A stretch of 64,000 bases of DNA from assembly GCA_902792815.1 (NCBI GenBank), contig CADBAY010000010.1, positions 1 to 64,000 on the forward strand, read 5' to 3'. The DNA is from an uncultured Bacteroidia bacterium (GTDB lineage Bacteria > Bacteroidota > Bacteroidia > Bacteroidales > UBA932). Below the pieces are notes generated by a model. That model was not told the DNA's origin and made no database searches. It saw nothing but the letters and a program-made list of their open reading frames with translations. Positions 9,042 to 16,210 of this stretch are shown here, piece after piece; position 1 is the stretch's first letter, and every line of letters begins with the position of its first letter. The translations under genes and the position numbers were made by a program.

Positions 9042-10121
9042 ATGAACCTCGAAAATATTGCAAACCGCTTCGCCATCCAGGGCGAAGTCAAGGAAATCAA
9101 ACCGCTCGGCAACGGGTTGATTAATGACACTTACAAAATTACGACCGACGGCCCCACAGCCTATGTGCTCCAGAGGGTGAACAACGCTATCTTCCAGGAC
9201 GTCGACCTGCTGCAGCGCAATATCGTTGCGGTTACCGGCCACATTCGCCGCAAGCTGGAGGCTGCAGGCGAAACTGACATCGACCGCAAGGTGTTGCATT
9301 TCGTCCCGCTTAAGGACAGTGAATGCACATGGCTGGAGGAAGAAGGCAAATACTGGAGAATCTCGGTATTCATCCCCGACGCATATACCTTCGAAACCGT
9401 CGATCCCAAATACTCCCGCTTTGCCGGCGAGGCCTTCGGCCGTTTCGAGGCCATGCTTGCCGATCTTGAAGAACCCCTGGGCGAGACCATTCCCGATTTC
9501 CACAATATGGAACTCCGCGCGAGGCAACTGCGCGAGGCCGTAGCCGCCGACAAGGCAGGCCGCATGGCCGAGCCCGAGGTCCGCGCCATACTCGATGAAC
9601 TCCTTCCCTTCGAGGAGGAGATGTGCAAGGCCGAGCGCCTGCACCGCGAGGGCAAGCTGCCCAAGCGCATCTGCCACTGCGACACCAAGGTTAACAACAT
9701 GCTCTTCGACGCTTCCGGCAAGGTTCTCTGCGTCATCGACCTCGATACCGTAATGCCCAGCTTCGTTTTCTCCGACTTCGGCGACTTCCTGCGTACAGCG
9801 GCCAATACCGTAGCGGAGGACGACCCCGCAGTTGACAAGGTTGACTTCAAGATGGATATCTTCGAGGCATTTGCACAGGGCTACATCAAGTCGGCCAAGG
9901 TGTTCCTCACACCCATCGAGAGGGAGAACCTGCCCTATGCCGCGTGCCTGTTCCCTTATATGCAGGCCGTACGATTCTTTGCCGACTATATCAACGGCGA
10001 CACTTACTACAAAATCAAATATCCCGAGCACAATCTGGTACGTACCCGCAACCAGGTAGCCCTTTTCAAAGCTGCCATGGCCAAGGTCCCTCAGATGCGT
10101 GCGATATTGGAAAGCCTTTAG
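9042..10121 (+). CDS. nahK: N-acetylhexosamine 1-kinase-like phosphotransferase
   Basis: 359 residues of the aminoglycoside-phosphotransferase fold. The sequence follows the bifidobacterial N-acetylhexosamine 1-kinase pattern: GNGLINDTYKI near the N-terminus, the catalytic loop CHCDTKVNNMLF (Asp 214, Asn 219), IDLDTVMP (Asp 235) and SDFGDF, and the C-terminal KYPEHNLVRTR. That enzyme phosphorylates GalNAc or GlcNAc at C1 in the cytoplasm. These genes are often mislabelled as aminoglycoside kinases or mucin-desulfating sulfatases. The following gene is a GH109 GalNAc-releasing candidate 13 bp downstream, which fits the assignment. Symbol given by similarity recalled from memory; specificity between GalNAc and GlcNAc is open. 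Confidence 0.75.
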   Translation: MNLENIANRFAIQGEVKEIKPLGNGLINDTYKITTDGPTAYVLQRVNNAIFQDVDLLQRNIVAVTGHIRRKLEAAGETDIDRKVLHFVPLKDSECTWLEEEGKYWRISVFIPDAYTFETVDPKYSRFAGEAFGRFEAMLADLEEPLGETIPDFHNMELRARQLREAVAADKAGRMAEPEVRAILDELLPFEEEMCKAERLHREGKLPKRICHCDTKVNNMLFDASGKVLCVIDLDTVMPSFVFSDFGDFLRTAANTVAEDDPAVDKVDFKMDIFEAFAQGYIKSAKVFLTPIERENLPYAACLFPYMQAVRFFADYINGDTYYKIKYPEHNLVRTRNQVALFKAAMAKVPQMRAILESL

Positions 10122-10134
10122 AATCATTAACAAT

Positions 10135-11514
10135 ATGAAAGCAACACGTTTTTTAGTTGTATGCGCAGCGGCTGCCATGCTGTTTGCCTCATGTGCCCAC
10201 GATGATGGTATCATCCGCACCCCCACACCTGCCCGTCCCGCAGGACAGGAAGATATGATTCAGTTCCGCGCGGAGCCTATCGAGAACGTAGGAGTAGGAA
10301 TAGTCGGCGTCGGCGACAGGGGCAGCGGAGCGGTTGACCGCCTGACATATGTTCCGGGATGCCATATCGCAGCCGTGTGCGACATTGAGCCGGACAGGGT
10401 ACAGAAGAATATAGACCTTCTGGCTTCCAGAGGCCAGATCGCCACTCCCTATTCCGGTTCTGACGAGGCATACAAGCAGCTTTGCGAGGACCCGGCGGTT
10501 GATCTGGTCTATATCTGCACCGACTGGCTCCATCACGTGCCCATCGCCCTGTACGCTATGGAGCACGGTAAACACGTAGCTATCGAGGTCCCTTCCGCCG
10601 AAACGCTGCAGGCCTGCTGGGACCTGGTCAACACTTCCGAGCGCACTCGCCAGCACTGCATAATTCTGGAGAACTGCTGCTACGACTTCTTCGAACTTAC
10701 CGCCCTTGCAATGGCGCAGGCCGGTGTGTTCGGCGAGGTTATCCACGCCGAGGGTGCCTACAATCATAACCTCGATCCTTTCTGGAACGGATACTGGCAC
10801 AACTGGCGCCTCGATTTCAACCAGACCCATCGCGGCGACCTCTACCCTACCCACGGCTTCGGTCCTGTCTGCCAGGCTCTTAACATTCACCGCGGCGACC
10901 GCCTGACCACTCTCGTTTCAATGGATACCGACCCGTTCAACGGTCCCAAACTCGTTGAGCAGCGTACCGGCAAGCCTTGCACCGACTTCCAGAACGGAGA
11001 CGTAACCATGACCATGCTCCGTACCGCCAAGGGCAAGACCATACTTATCGAACACGATGTGATGACTCCCAGGCCTTACGACCGCATGTATCAGCTGGTC
11101 GGCACCGACGGCTATGCCGGCAAGTATCCCGTCGAGGAGGTTTGCCTGCGTGCAGAGATGCCGGAAGATGTTAACTATCAAGACCTTGACTTCGAGAAAG
11201 TTTACACAGGCGCCGAGCTGGAAGAACTTATGGCCAAATATCCCAATCCTATCCTTACTCCCGAGCTCAAGGCTATGGCAGAAGAGGTTGGCGGACACGG
11301 CGGAATGGATTTCATTATGGACTACCGCCTGATGTACTGCCTCAACCACGGCCTGCCTCTGGATATGGATGTTTACGACCTTGCAGAATGGTGCTGCGTT
11401 ACTGAGCTCAGCCGCATCTCCCTGCAGAACGGATGCAAGCCGGTCGAGATTCCCGACTTCACCCGTGGCGCCTGGGACCGCGTCAAAGGCTTCAGCTACG
11501 CTTTTGCTGAATAA
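10135..11514 (+). CDS. GH109-family lipoprotein, putative alpha-N-acetylgalactosaminidase
   Basis: 459 residues from ATG 10135 (an upstream in-frame ATG at 10099 lies inside nahK). Lipobox FASC with Cys 20. It has an NAD-binding Rossmann motif GIVGVGDRGSG (55-65) and the GH109 signature run YNHNLDPFWNGYW, HRGDLYPTHGFGP and NIHRGDRLTTLVS. GH109 enzymes are Gfo/Idh/MocA relatives that cleave alpha-linked GalNAc by an NAD-dependent oxidation-elimination mechanism and are known from mucin and blood-group A degradation. Exported lipoprotein here. Pairing with the kinase at 9042 suggests release, uptake and phosphorylation of GalNAc. Activity is inferred from family, and some GH109 members have other specificities. 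Confidence 0.78.
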   Translation: MKATRFLVVCAAAAMLFASCAHDDGIIRTPTPARPAGQEDMIQFRAEPIENVGVGIVGVGDRGSGAVDRLTYVPGCHIAAVCDIEPDRVQKNIDLLASRGQIATPYSGSDEAYKQLCEDPAVDLVYICTDWLHHVPIALYAMEHGKHVAIEVPSAETLQACWDLVNTSERTRQHCIILENCCYDFFELTALAMAQAGVFGEVIHAEGAYNHNLDPFWNGYWHNWRLDFNQTHRGDLYPTHGFGPVCQALNIHRGDRLTTLVSMDTDPFNGPKLVEQRTGKPCTDFQNGDVTMTMLRTAKGKTILIEHDVMTPRPYDRMYQLVGTDGYAGKYPVEEVCLRAEMPEDVNYQDLDFEKVYTGAELEELMAKYPNPILTPELKAMAEEVGGHGGMDFIMDYRLMYCLNHGLPLDMDVYDLAEWCCVTELSRISLQNGCKPVEIPDFTRGAWDRVKGFSYAFAE

Positions 11515-11538
11515 TAGCGATCCGCACTTTATATGATT

Positions 11539-11575
11539 AATCACTGCTTCCCAAAAGGAAAGCAGTGATTTTTGT
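11539..11575 (+). terminator. intrinsic terminator after the GH109 gene
   Basis: An 11-bp perfect stem AATCACTGCTT / AAGCAGTGATT at 11539-11549 and 11560-11570 with a short loop, followed by TTTTTG. It lies between convergent genes and can serve both. Confidence 0.8.
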
Positions 11576-11585
11576 AATGTGCAAC

Positions 11586-12764
11586 TTATTGACGTTCAGC
11601 TTTATAACAAAGCAAGTGCCCGGGAAATGCTGAATGGAGTGTAGCCGACGGCTCTTTTCCCGCTGCTATGCTCCCGAAGAAATCGCGAACCAGGGCGGCA
11701 TCGGCACCGGCATGGAGCGGAGCATTGTTCAAGGCTGAATAATCCTCTTCGACAGGATCAGACAGATCGTTGAGAACGAGCCTGATACGGCCTCCGTCCG
11801 CTTCCAGCACGCCATTTGCGCCAACTATCCGGGTGCTTCTTCCTTCCTGCAGGCTGGTGCCTTCCAAGCGCATGGTCAGATGAAGTCCTCCGTCAAGTAC
11901 GGCAGTAACCATCTGGGTATCAAATACATCATTATCACAATGATAGACGCACCGGCCATATCGTCCCTGCTTTAGTTCCCGTCCTATAACTTCCGAGAGA
12001 GTAAGCCCTTCGGGGACATCGAAGCCGCTGATCCATTCTCCCCTCCTGCTGTAGAGGTCAACAGCCGAATAAGGGCACCTTTTCTCCAGGCGGCAGTCGA
12101 TGCAGCGCTCGGAAGTGCCAAGGGGCGCCCGGTCGCTACGGAACAGGGTAAGGGAGCCGGAGCTCTTAACCTCTCCGACCTCTTTAGCCCCGGTAAGCCA
12201 TAGCAGGAAATCGGCGTCGTGGCAGCACTTCGACAGGAAGATAGGGCCCGACACCTCGCTTTGCGACCACAGTCCGCGCACGAAGGTATGTGCCATACGG
12301 TCAGGGCCTATATGCTCTGTATGGTCGATGCTCACGATGCGTCCAAGGCGGGCCGAGAGCTCGCGGATACGCTGAAAATACGGGTGCAGGCGCATCTCGA
12401 GGCAAACGCCCACGTGCACTCCCGCCCCGTCCGCAGCTTCCAACAGCTGGCGGTATCCCTCCTCATCTTCAGCAACCGGCTTTTCAAGAAGGACGTGCCA
12501 GCCCCTCTGCACGCATTGCAGAGCAAGAGGCACATGCAGCCGGTCGGGAGCAGCCACAATAGCTGCATCGATGTGAGGAAGAGCTGCCGCAAAGAAGTCA
12601 ACGGCCGAGCTGAAGCATGCCTCCGCAGGCACGCCAAAGCGCGCAGCAGCCTGCCTGAGACGGATTTCCTCCGGCTCCACCAGGCTGCAGACCTTCACTC
12701 CTTCAGGAAGGCTGCTGAGATACTTGCGCGCGCGGTTTCCCACGCCCAGGACGGCAATATTCAT
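11586..12764 (-). CDS. Gfo/Idh/MocA family oxidoreductase
   Basis: 392 residues, cytoplasmic (no signal peptide). N-terminal Rossmann motif VLGVGNRARKY, then the family EKP motif in VLLEKPVAED and a C-terminal Gfo/Idh/MocA sheet domain with KCCHDADFLLW. A Cys cluster CIDCRLEKRC at about residues 216-225 could bind a metal and is seen in a subset of these proteins. NAD(P)-dependent oxidation of a sugar or sugar derivative is the family theme; substrate unknown. It starts 6 nt downstream of a TATCTTTG box, so its mRNA may have no 5' leader. It is convergent with the GH109 gene, which is a distant relative. Confidence 0.75.
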   Translation of the reverse strand: MNIAVLGVGNRARKYLSSLPEGVKVCSLVEPEEIRLRQAAARFGVPAEACFSSAVDFFAAALPHIDAAIVAAPDRLHVPLALQCVQRGWHVLLEKPVAEDEEGYRQLLEAADGAGVHVGVCLEMRLHPYFQRIRELSARLGRIVSIDHTEHIGPDRMAHTFVRGLWSQSEVSGPIFLSKCCHDADFLLWLTGAKEVGEVKSSGSLTLFRSDRAPLGTSERCIDCRLEKRCPYSAVDLYSRRGEWISGFDVPEGLTLSEVIGRELKQGRYGRCVYHCDNDVFDTQMVTAVLDGGLHLTMRLEGTSLQEGRSTRIVGANGVLEADGGRIRLVLNDLSDPVEEDYSALNNAPLHAGADAALVRDFFGSIAAGKEPSATLHSAFPGHLLCYKAERQ

Positions 12765-12770
12765 AGATTA

Positions 12771-12778
12771 CAAAGATA
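12771..12778 (-). promoter_or_regulatory. -7 box for the Gfo/Idh/MocA gene
   Basis: TATCTTTG on the minus strand, 6 nt before the ATG at 12764. No clear TTTG box at the usual distance. Predicts a leaderless or nearly leaderless transcript. Confidence 0.55.
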
Positions 12779-12785
12779 CAAAAGA

Positions 12786-12817
12786 TTTGGATGATTAGTA
12801 AAAAACCACTACCTTGC
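12786..12817 (+). promoter_or_regulatory. weak promoter candidate for nadD
   Basis: TTTG at 12786-12789, then a 20-bp spacer and TACCTTGC at 12810-12817, one mismatch from TAnnTTTG. Divergent from the minus-strand box at 12771-12778. Confidence 0.4.
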
Positions 12818-12839
12818 ATTACTCAATCAGCATCAGCTT

Positions 12840-13478
12840 ATGAGAATAGCGGTCTATTCCGGTTCTTTCGATCCCCTGCACATCGGGCACCAGGCCATAA
12901 TGGAGTACCTGACCCGCGAGCGCACGTTTGACTGGGTGTATTTGGTCATATCTCCCCAGAACCCTTTCAAGGACCCGTCCAAAGCTCTCTCGGGCGAGAG
13001 GCGCTACAGGGCTGCGATCGATGCAGTGCGCCGCCACCCCGAGTTGCACGTATGGGTGGACAATATCGAACTGCAGATGGATCCGCCCCACTACACCATC
13101 CGCACCTTGGATGCACTCCGCAGGCGCGAGCCGGAAAATGAATTCACCTTGGTAGTGGGGGCCGACAACCTCGAGAATATGCTCCGCTGGCGGGATGCTC
13201 CACGCATCCTGAGTGAGTACGGGGTGGCCGTCTATCCCCGTAAGGGCTTCGACCTCACTAAGATACGGGAGATTCTCTACGACAAGATGCTCTCTCTTCC
13301 CTCGGCCTACACCCTTGATGCCGCAGCTCTTCACGACACCCCCGGCACCGTTGGCTTCGAAGATGCCGAACACCTTTACAAAATAGACATCATCGACGCT
13401 CCCATAGTGGACATCTCCTCCACCCGCATCCGCGAAGGCCTCGCCGCCGGCGAGGACATGTCGGCCTGGATGATGTAG
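12840..13478 (+). CDS. nadD: nicotinate-nucleotide adenylyltransferase
   Basis: 212 residues. The nucleotidyltransferase motif GSFDPLHIGH near the N-terminus and ISSTRIREGL near the C-terminus are the two diagnostic NadD segments, with VVGADNLENMLRW between them. The enzyme joins nicotinate mononucleotide and ATP to form deamido-NAD in NAD biosynthesis. It stands alone, divergent from the oxidoreductase gene and convergent with the EEP lipoprotein gene. A very long hairpin starts 5 bp after its stop codon. Confidence 0.92.
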   Translation: MRIAVYSGSFDPLHIGHQAIMEYLTRERTFDWVYLVISPQNPFKDPSKALSGERRYRAAIDAVRRHPELHVWVDNIELQMDPPHYTIRTLDALRRREPENEFTLVVGADNLENMLRWRDAPRILSEYGVAVYPRKGFDLTKIREILYDKMLSLPSAYTLDAAALHDTPGTVGFEDAEHLYKIDIIDAPIVDISSTRIREGLAAGEDMSAWMM

Positions 13479-13482
13479 CTGT

Positions 13483-13560
13483 TTTGCCAGAGGCGGCAGC
13501 ACCCCCGGAGCCCATAAAACTTGGGAAAAGGGCTCAGGGGGTGCTGCCGCCTCTGGCAAA
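13483..13560 (+). repeat. 31-bp hairpin with conserved 16-nt loop, downstream of nadD
   Basis: Left arm 13483-13513, loop 13514-13529 (ATAAAACTTGGGAAAA), right arm 13530-13560. 30 of 31 positions pair. No T-tract follows, so it is not a standard intrinsic terminator. The loop matches those of the hairpins at 13562-13637 (minus strand) and 34962-35035, while the stems are unrelated. Confidence 0.9.
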
Positions 13561-13561
13561 C

Positions 13562-13637
13562 GACCGGAACAGCAGTGTCCCTCCAGCGCCCTTTTCCCAA
13601 ATGTTTTGGGCGCTGGAGGGACACTGCTGTTCCGGTC
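13562..13637 (-). repeat. 30-bp perfect hairpin with conserved 16-nt loop, downstream of the EEP gene
   Basis: Arms 13562-13591 and 13608-13637 pair perfectly. The 16-nt loop 13592-13607 reads AAAACATTTGGGAAAA on the minus strand, 13 of 16 identical to the loop of the hairpin at 13483-13560. It lies 3 bp past the stop of the minus-strand gene and one base from the first hairpin, so the two are arranged head to head, each oriented to its own gene. Confidence 0.9.
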
Positions 13638-13640
13638 TAA

Positions 13641-15383
13641 TTACATGGCAAAATCAACCAGGATAGGACGATGGTCGGAAGAGTTGTAGTAATTACTCCT
13701 CTCCCACACCATATTGGTCCACCGCTCGTTAAGAATCATAGCGTTCTTCACACGCGAGAGCATCGCGGGCGAAGCGTACATAAAATCGTACCGCGGAGGC
13801 GTATTTCCCGCCGCATCATCAGCCCAGGTACGCGTAGCAAAGAAATGCCCCGGATACTCCAGGCCTATAATATCTTTATAAGGCGTCTGCTGCAGAATGT
13901 AATCGTGCGAACTCAAGAACGGACTGTCCTCCGGCAAGCCGTAATGCCAGTTGTCGATACGAGAGCGGGTATTGAAATCACCCATCATCAGCCAGTTCTC
14001 CGCCCCTTTGAATGCCGGGTTAAAGATGCTCTGCGCGCAGATGTACTTTATCTCCGCCTCCCTCTGGGCGTTCCCGCCTTTGCTCTGCGCGGAATCGTAG
14101 TTTGTCTTTTTGATAACGAACTTTGCGTAATAGCTGTAGGCATGGGGCCAGAGGTGCAGGGTCACAAAATTGATTTTTACCCCGTCAACATCCACCTCAA
14201 ATACCCCCGCACCGTGAGCGACGGGCATATAGCTCTCCGGCTTCCCGCTGTGGGTGAATGTAGCGGTATCTATATACTGCTCCGTCTCGGTAATCTTGAG
14301 CAGCGTCTTGATGGGATACTTTGACGTAATTACCTGAGGATAATAGTCTTCCGCATAAAGCCTGTAGCCTCCGATGGCGGCGTACTTGTGCCCGTAGGCC
14401 TTGGCGAAGCCCTGCCAGTGCGAAGGGAAATACCAGTCGACGGGAGCCTTTTTGTCGGTAGAATGGTCTTTGTAGATGCTCTGAGCCTCGCACCACACGC
14501 ACACATCCGGGTCATACTTCTGAATGAATTTGCAGAAGTTGCTGAACTGATAGGGCTGGTCGCTCCACATACCGTTCTGAATATTCCAAAACAGCACCCG
14601 GAGGTTCCTTGGAGCGCGCTCCATATCGGAAATGCGCGTCACCACAATATCGTCAAGCCAGAATCCGTGCACGAGGGTGGTGGACGTAGAGTTGCCGCAC
14701 CATTGCAGCATAGTTCCGTTTGTGGCCTTTTCTATATCAACTGTAATGCTATGCCAGCCATCCTTCAGCTGCCTTGCGCTGAAGCAGAACGCATGCTCAA
14801 GGCCGTCGTATACAGTTTTGACTTCCAGCGGCTTGCCATCAAGTGTAACGGCCCTTATGATGCCGCAGAGCATAACTCTGAAGCCCAGGTCGTCGGTAAA
14901 TCCTTCCACGGTCTTCACCCTGAAGCTCACTCTCACATCCGACACTTCCTCGATGGCGGAGAGCATCGGACTCTGTGCGATTCCCCGCTTGCCGCGGTCA
15001 TTGATGCCGCAGCCAAGACATCCCACATATTCACGGCAACGGAAAAGATACACCCAGTCGCCTATGTTCTTCTGCCTTATATAGTCGTTGGAGCACACGT
15101 GAGAGGAAGCCACGGTCTTCCATTCAGTCGATTTGAATTCCACGTGGCTCAGCGGGTTCTGGACATCGTTCCGGAAATCGTCGGACTGAATGTCAGGACC
15201 GCCGTCTTCTGTAAAGAGGTCAAAGTGTTCCTCCCACAGTACATCGCCCGGTTTGGGGTCAGTGGTCGGTTCAGTTTGCTCCTGGGTATCGTTCTCCTTG
15301 GGCTGTATGTCGTCGAGGATACTCGGACGGCAGCAGACAAAGCTCAAGGCAGCGAGCAGGAGCAAGGTGGACCGCAGTCTCAT
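13641..15383 (-). CDS. lipoprotein with endonuclease/exonuclease/phosphatase (EEP) domain
   Basis: 580 residues. Signal peptide ending FVCC (Cys 17 or 18), a Thr/Glu/Asp linker, a jelly-roll-like domain (about 50-250: GDVLWEEHFD...WLDDIVVTRI), then an EEP catalytic domain. EEP motifs visible: RVLFWNIQNGMW, WLMMGDFNTRS and the terminal SSDHRPILVDF (metal-binding and catalytic Asp/His). The fold covers DNases, phosphodiesterases and lipid or sugar phosphatases, so the substrate is open; the location is periplasmic or surface. The start overlaps the RluA-like stop by 4 bp, indicating translational coupling. A long hairpin lies 3' of the gene. Confidence 0.78.
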   Translation of the reverse strand: MRLRSTLLLLAALSFVCCRPSILDDIQPKENDTQEQTEPTTDPKPGDVLWEEHFDLFTEDGGPDIQSDDFRNDVQNPLSHVEFKSTEWKTVASSHVCSNDYIRQKNIGDWVYLFRCREYVGCLGCGINDRGKRGIAQSPMLSAIEEVSDVRVSFRVKTVEGFTDDLGFRVMLCGIIRAVTLDGKPLEVKTVYDGLEHAFCFSARQLKDGWHSITVDIEKATNGTMLQWCGNSTSTTLVHGFWLDDIVVTRISDMERAPRNLRVLFWNIQNGMWSDQPYQFSNFCKFIQKYDPDVCVWCEAQSIYKDHSTDKKAPVDWYFPSHWQGFAKAYGHKYAAIGGYRLYAEDYYPQVITSKYPIKTLLKITETEQYIDTATFTHSGKPESYMPVAHGAGVFEVDVDGVKINFVTLHLWPHAYSYYAKFVIKKTNYDSAQSKGGNAQREAEIKYICAQSIFNPAFKGAENWLMMGDFNTRSRIDNWHYGLPEDSPFLSSHDYILQQTPYKDIIGLEYPGHFFATRTWADDAAGNTPPRYDFMYASPAMLSRVKNAMILNERWTNMVWERSNYYNSSDHRPILVDFAM

Positions 15384-16078
15384 AATTTCGGCCAGGAATC
15401 AGGGACCGGTGCCACAACTGATATTTCGGTATGCTTGACAGGATGCTCAAAACGAATCTCGTGCGCGTGCAGGCAAATTCCGCCGTCGGGATTGGAACGG
15501 GGAGCGCCGTATTTAAGGTCGCCCTTGATGGGGCAGCCAAGATGCGAGAGCTGGCAGCGGATCTGGTGGTGACGGCCTGTTAGAAGCTCTACCTCAACCA
15601 AGTGATATGATTCGGTACTCCGCAGGTAGCGGTATTTGAGCCGGGCCAGCTTGGCTCCGGGACGTTCGGTAGTAATGTACGATTTGTTCTTGGGTTCGTT
15701 CTTAATCAGCCAGTCTTCCAGAAGGCCCTCGGCAGGCTCGGGCTTCTGGCAGCACAGGGCCCAGTAGGTCTTGTGCACGCCGGAACTCTTGAACATCTCG
15801 CCCAGGCGGCCCAGCGCCTTGCTGGTTTTGGCAAGGATGCATATTCCGCTTACGGGGCGGTCGAGGCGGTGGGGAATGCCCATGAATACTTGCCCCGGCT
15901 TGGAGTCGCGCTGCGCTATAAATGCCTTGTAACTCTCGGCCAGGCACTCGTCGCCGGTCTTGTCGCCTTGAGTGATCTCTCCTGGTAACTTATTGACAAT
16001 CAGCAGATGATTGTCTTCATAGAGTATGCGGGACGCAAAATCGGAATACTCCCCTTCTGTCAGCTGTCGGTATGTCAT
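15380..16078 (-). CDS. RluA-family RNA pseudouridine synthase
   Basis: 232 residues from the ATG at 16078; a longer TTG start at 16087 would fall inside the promoter box, so I reject it. The catalytic motif HRLDRPVSG with its Asp, the entry NHLLIVNKLPG and the RNA-binding segment TGRHHQIRCQL identify the RluA family. No N-terminal S4 domain is present. It isomerises uridine to pseudouridine in rRNA or tRNA; the target site cannot be assigned. It starts 6 nt after a TATCTTTG box and is followed by the EEP lipoprotein gene with a 4-bp overlap, an odd functional pairing. Confidence 0.88.
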   Translation of the reverse strand: MTYRQLTEGEYSDFASRILYEDNHLLIVNKLPGEITQGDKTGDECLAESYKAFIAQRDSKPGQVFMGIPHRLDRPVSGICILAKTSKALGRLGEMFKSSGVHKTYWALCCQKPEPAEGLLEDWLIKNEPKNKSYITTERPGAKLARLKYRYLRSTESYHLVEVELLTGRHHQIRCQLSHLGCPIKGDLKYGAPRSNPDGGICLHAHEIRFEHPVKHTEISVVAPVPDSWPKL

Positions 16079-16084
16079 ACATTG

Positions 16085-16092
16085 CAAAGATA
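16085..16092 (-). promoter_or_regulatory. -7 box for the RluA-like gene
   Basis: TATCTTTG on the minus strand ending 6 nt before the ATG at 16078. It also overlaps the alternative TTG codon, which decides the start choice. Confidence 0.55.
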
Positions 16093-16101
16093 CGGAAAAT
16101 A

Positions 16102-16181
16102 TGACAAATTGTCACAAATCAGGCGTTGGCAAAGGTTTTGATGATTCTCCATCCGGACTCGGCCACCAGGCTGAGCCGGAT
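16102..16181 (+). promoter_or_regulatory. dnaK upstream region: palindrome and leader hairpin
   Basis: A 13-bp palindrome TGACAAATTGTCA (16102-16114) and, 36 bp further on, an imperfect hairpin at 16151-16181 (ATCCGG...CCGGAT ends, one bulge and one G-U pair) lie between the divergent RluA gene and dnaK. No TAnnTTTG box is evident for dnaK. They may be an operator and an RNA structure; neither matches a stress element I know. Confidence 0.35.
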
Positions 16182-16210
16182 TGAAAATAAAACAAAAAGG
16201 AAATAAGAAT

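Noticed and set aside
9042..10121. Aminoglycoside resistance kinase
   Set aside because: Fold is shared, but the motifs along the whole length follow N-acetylhexosamine kinase, and a GH109 gene is adjacent.
13483..13637. Long hairpins as an insertion sequence remnant
   Set aside because: No transposase, no target duplication, and arms differ while the loop is conserved, the reverse of IS ends.
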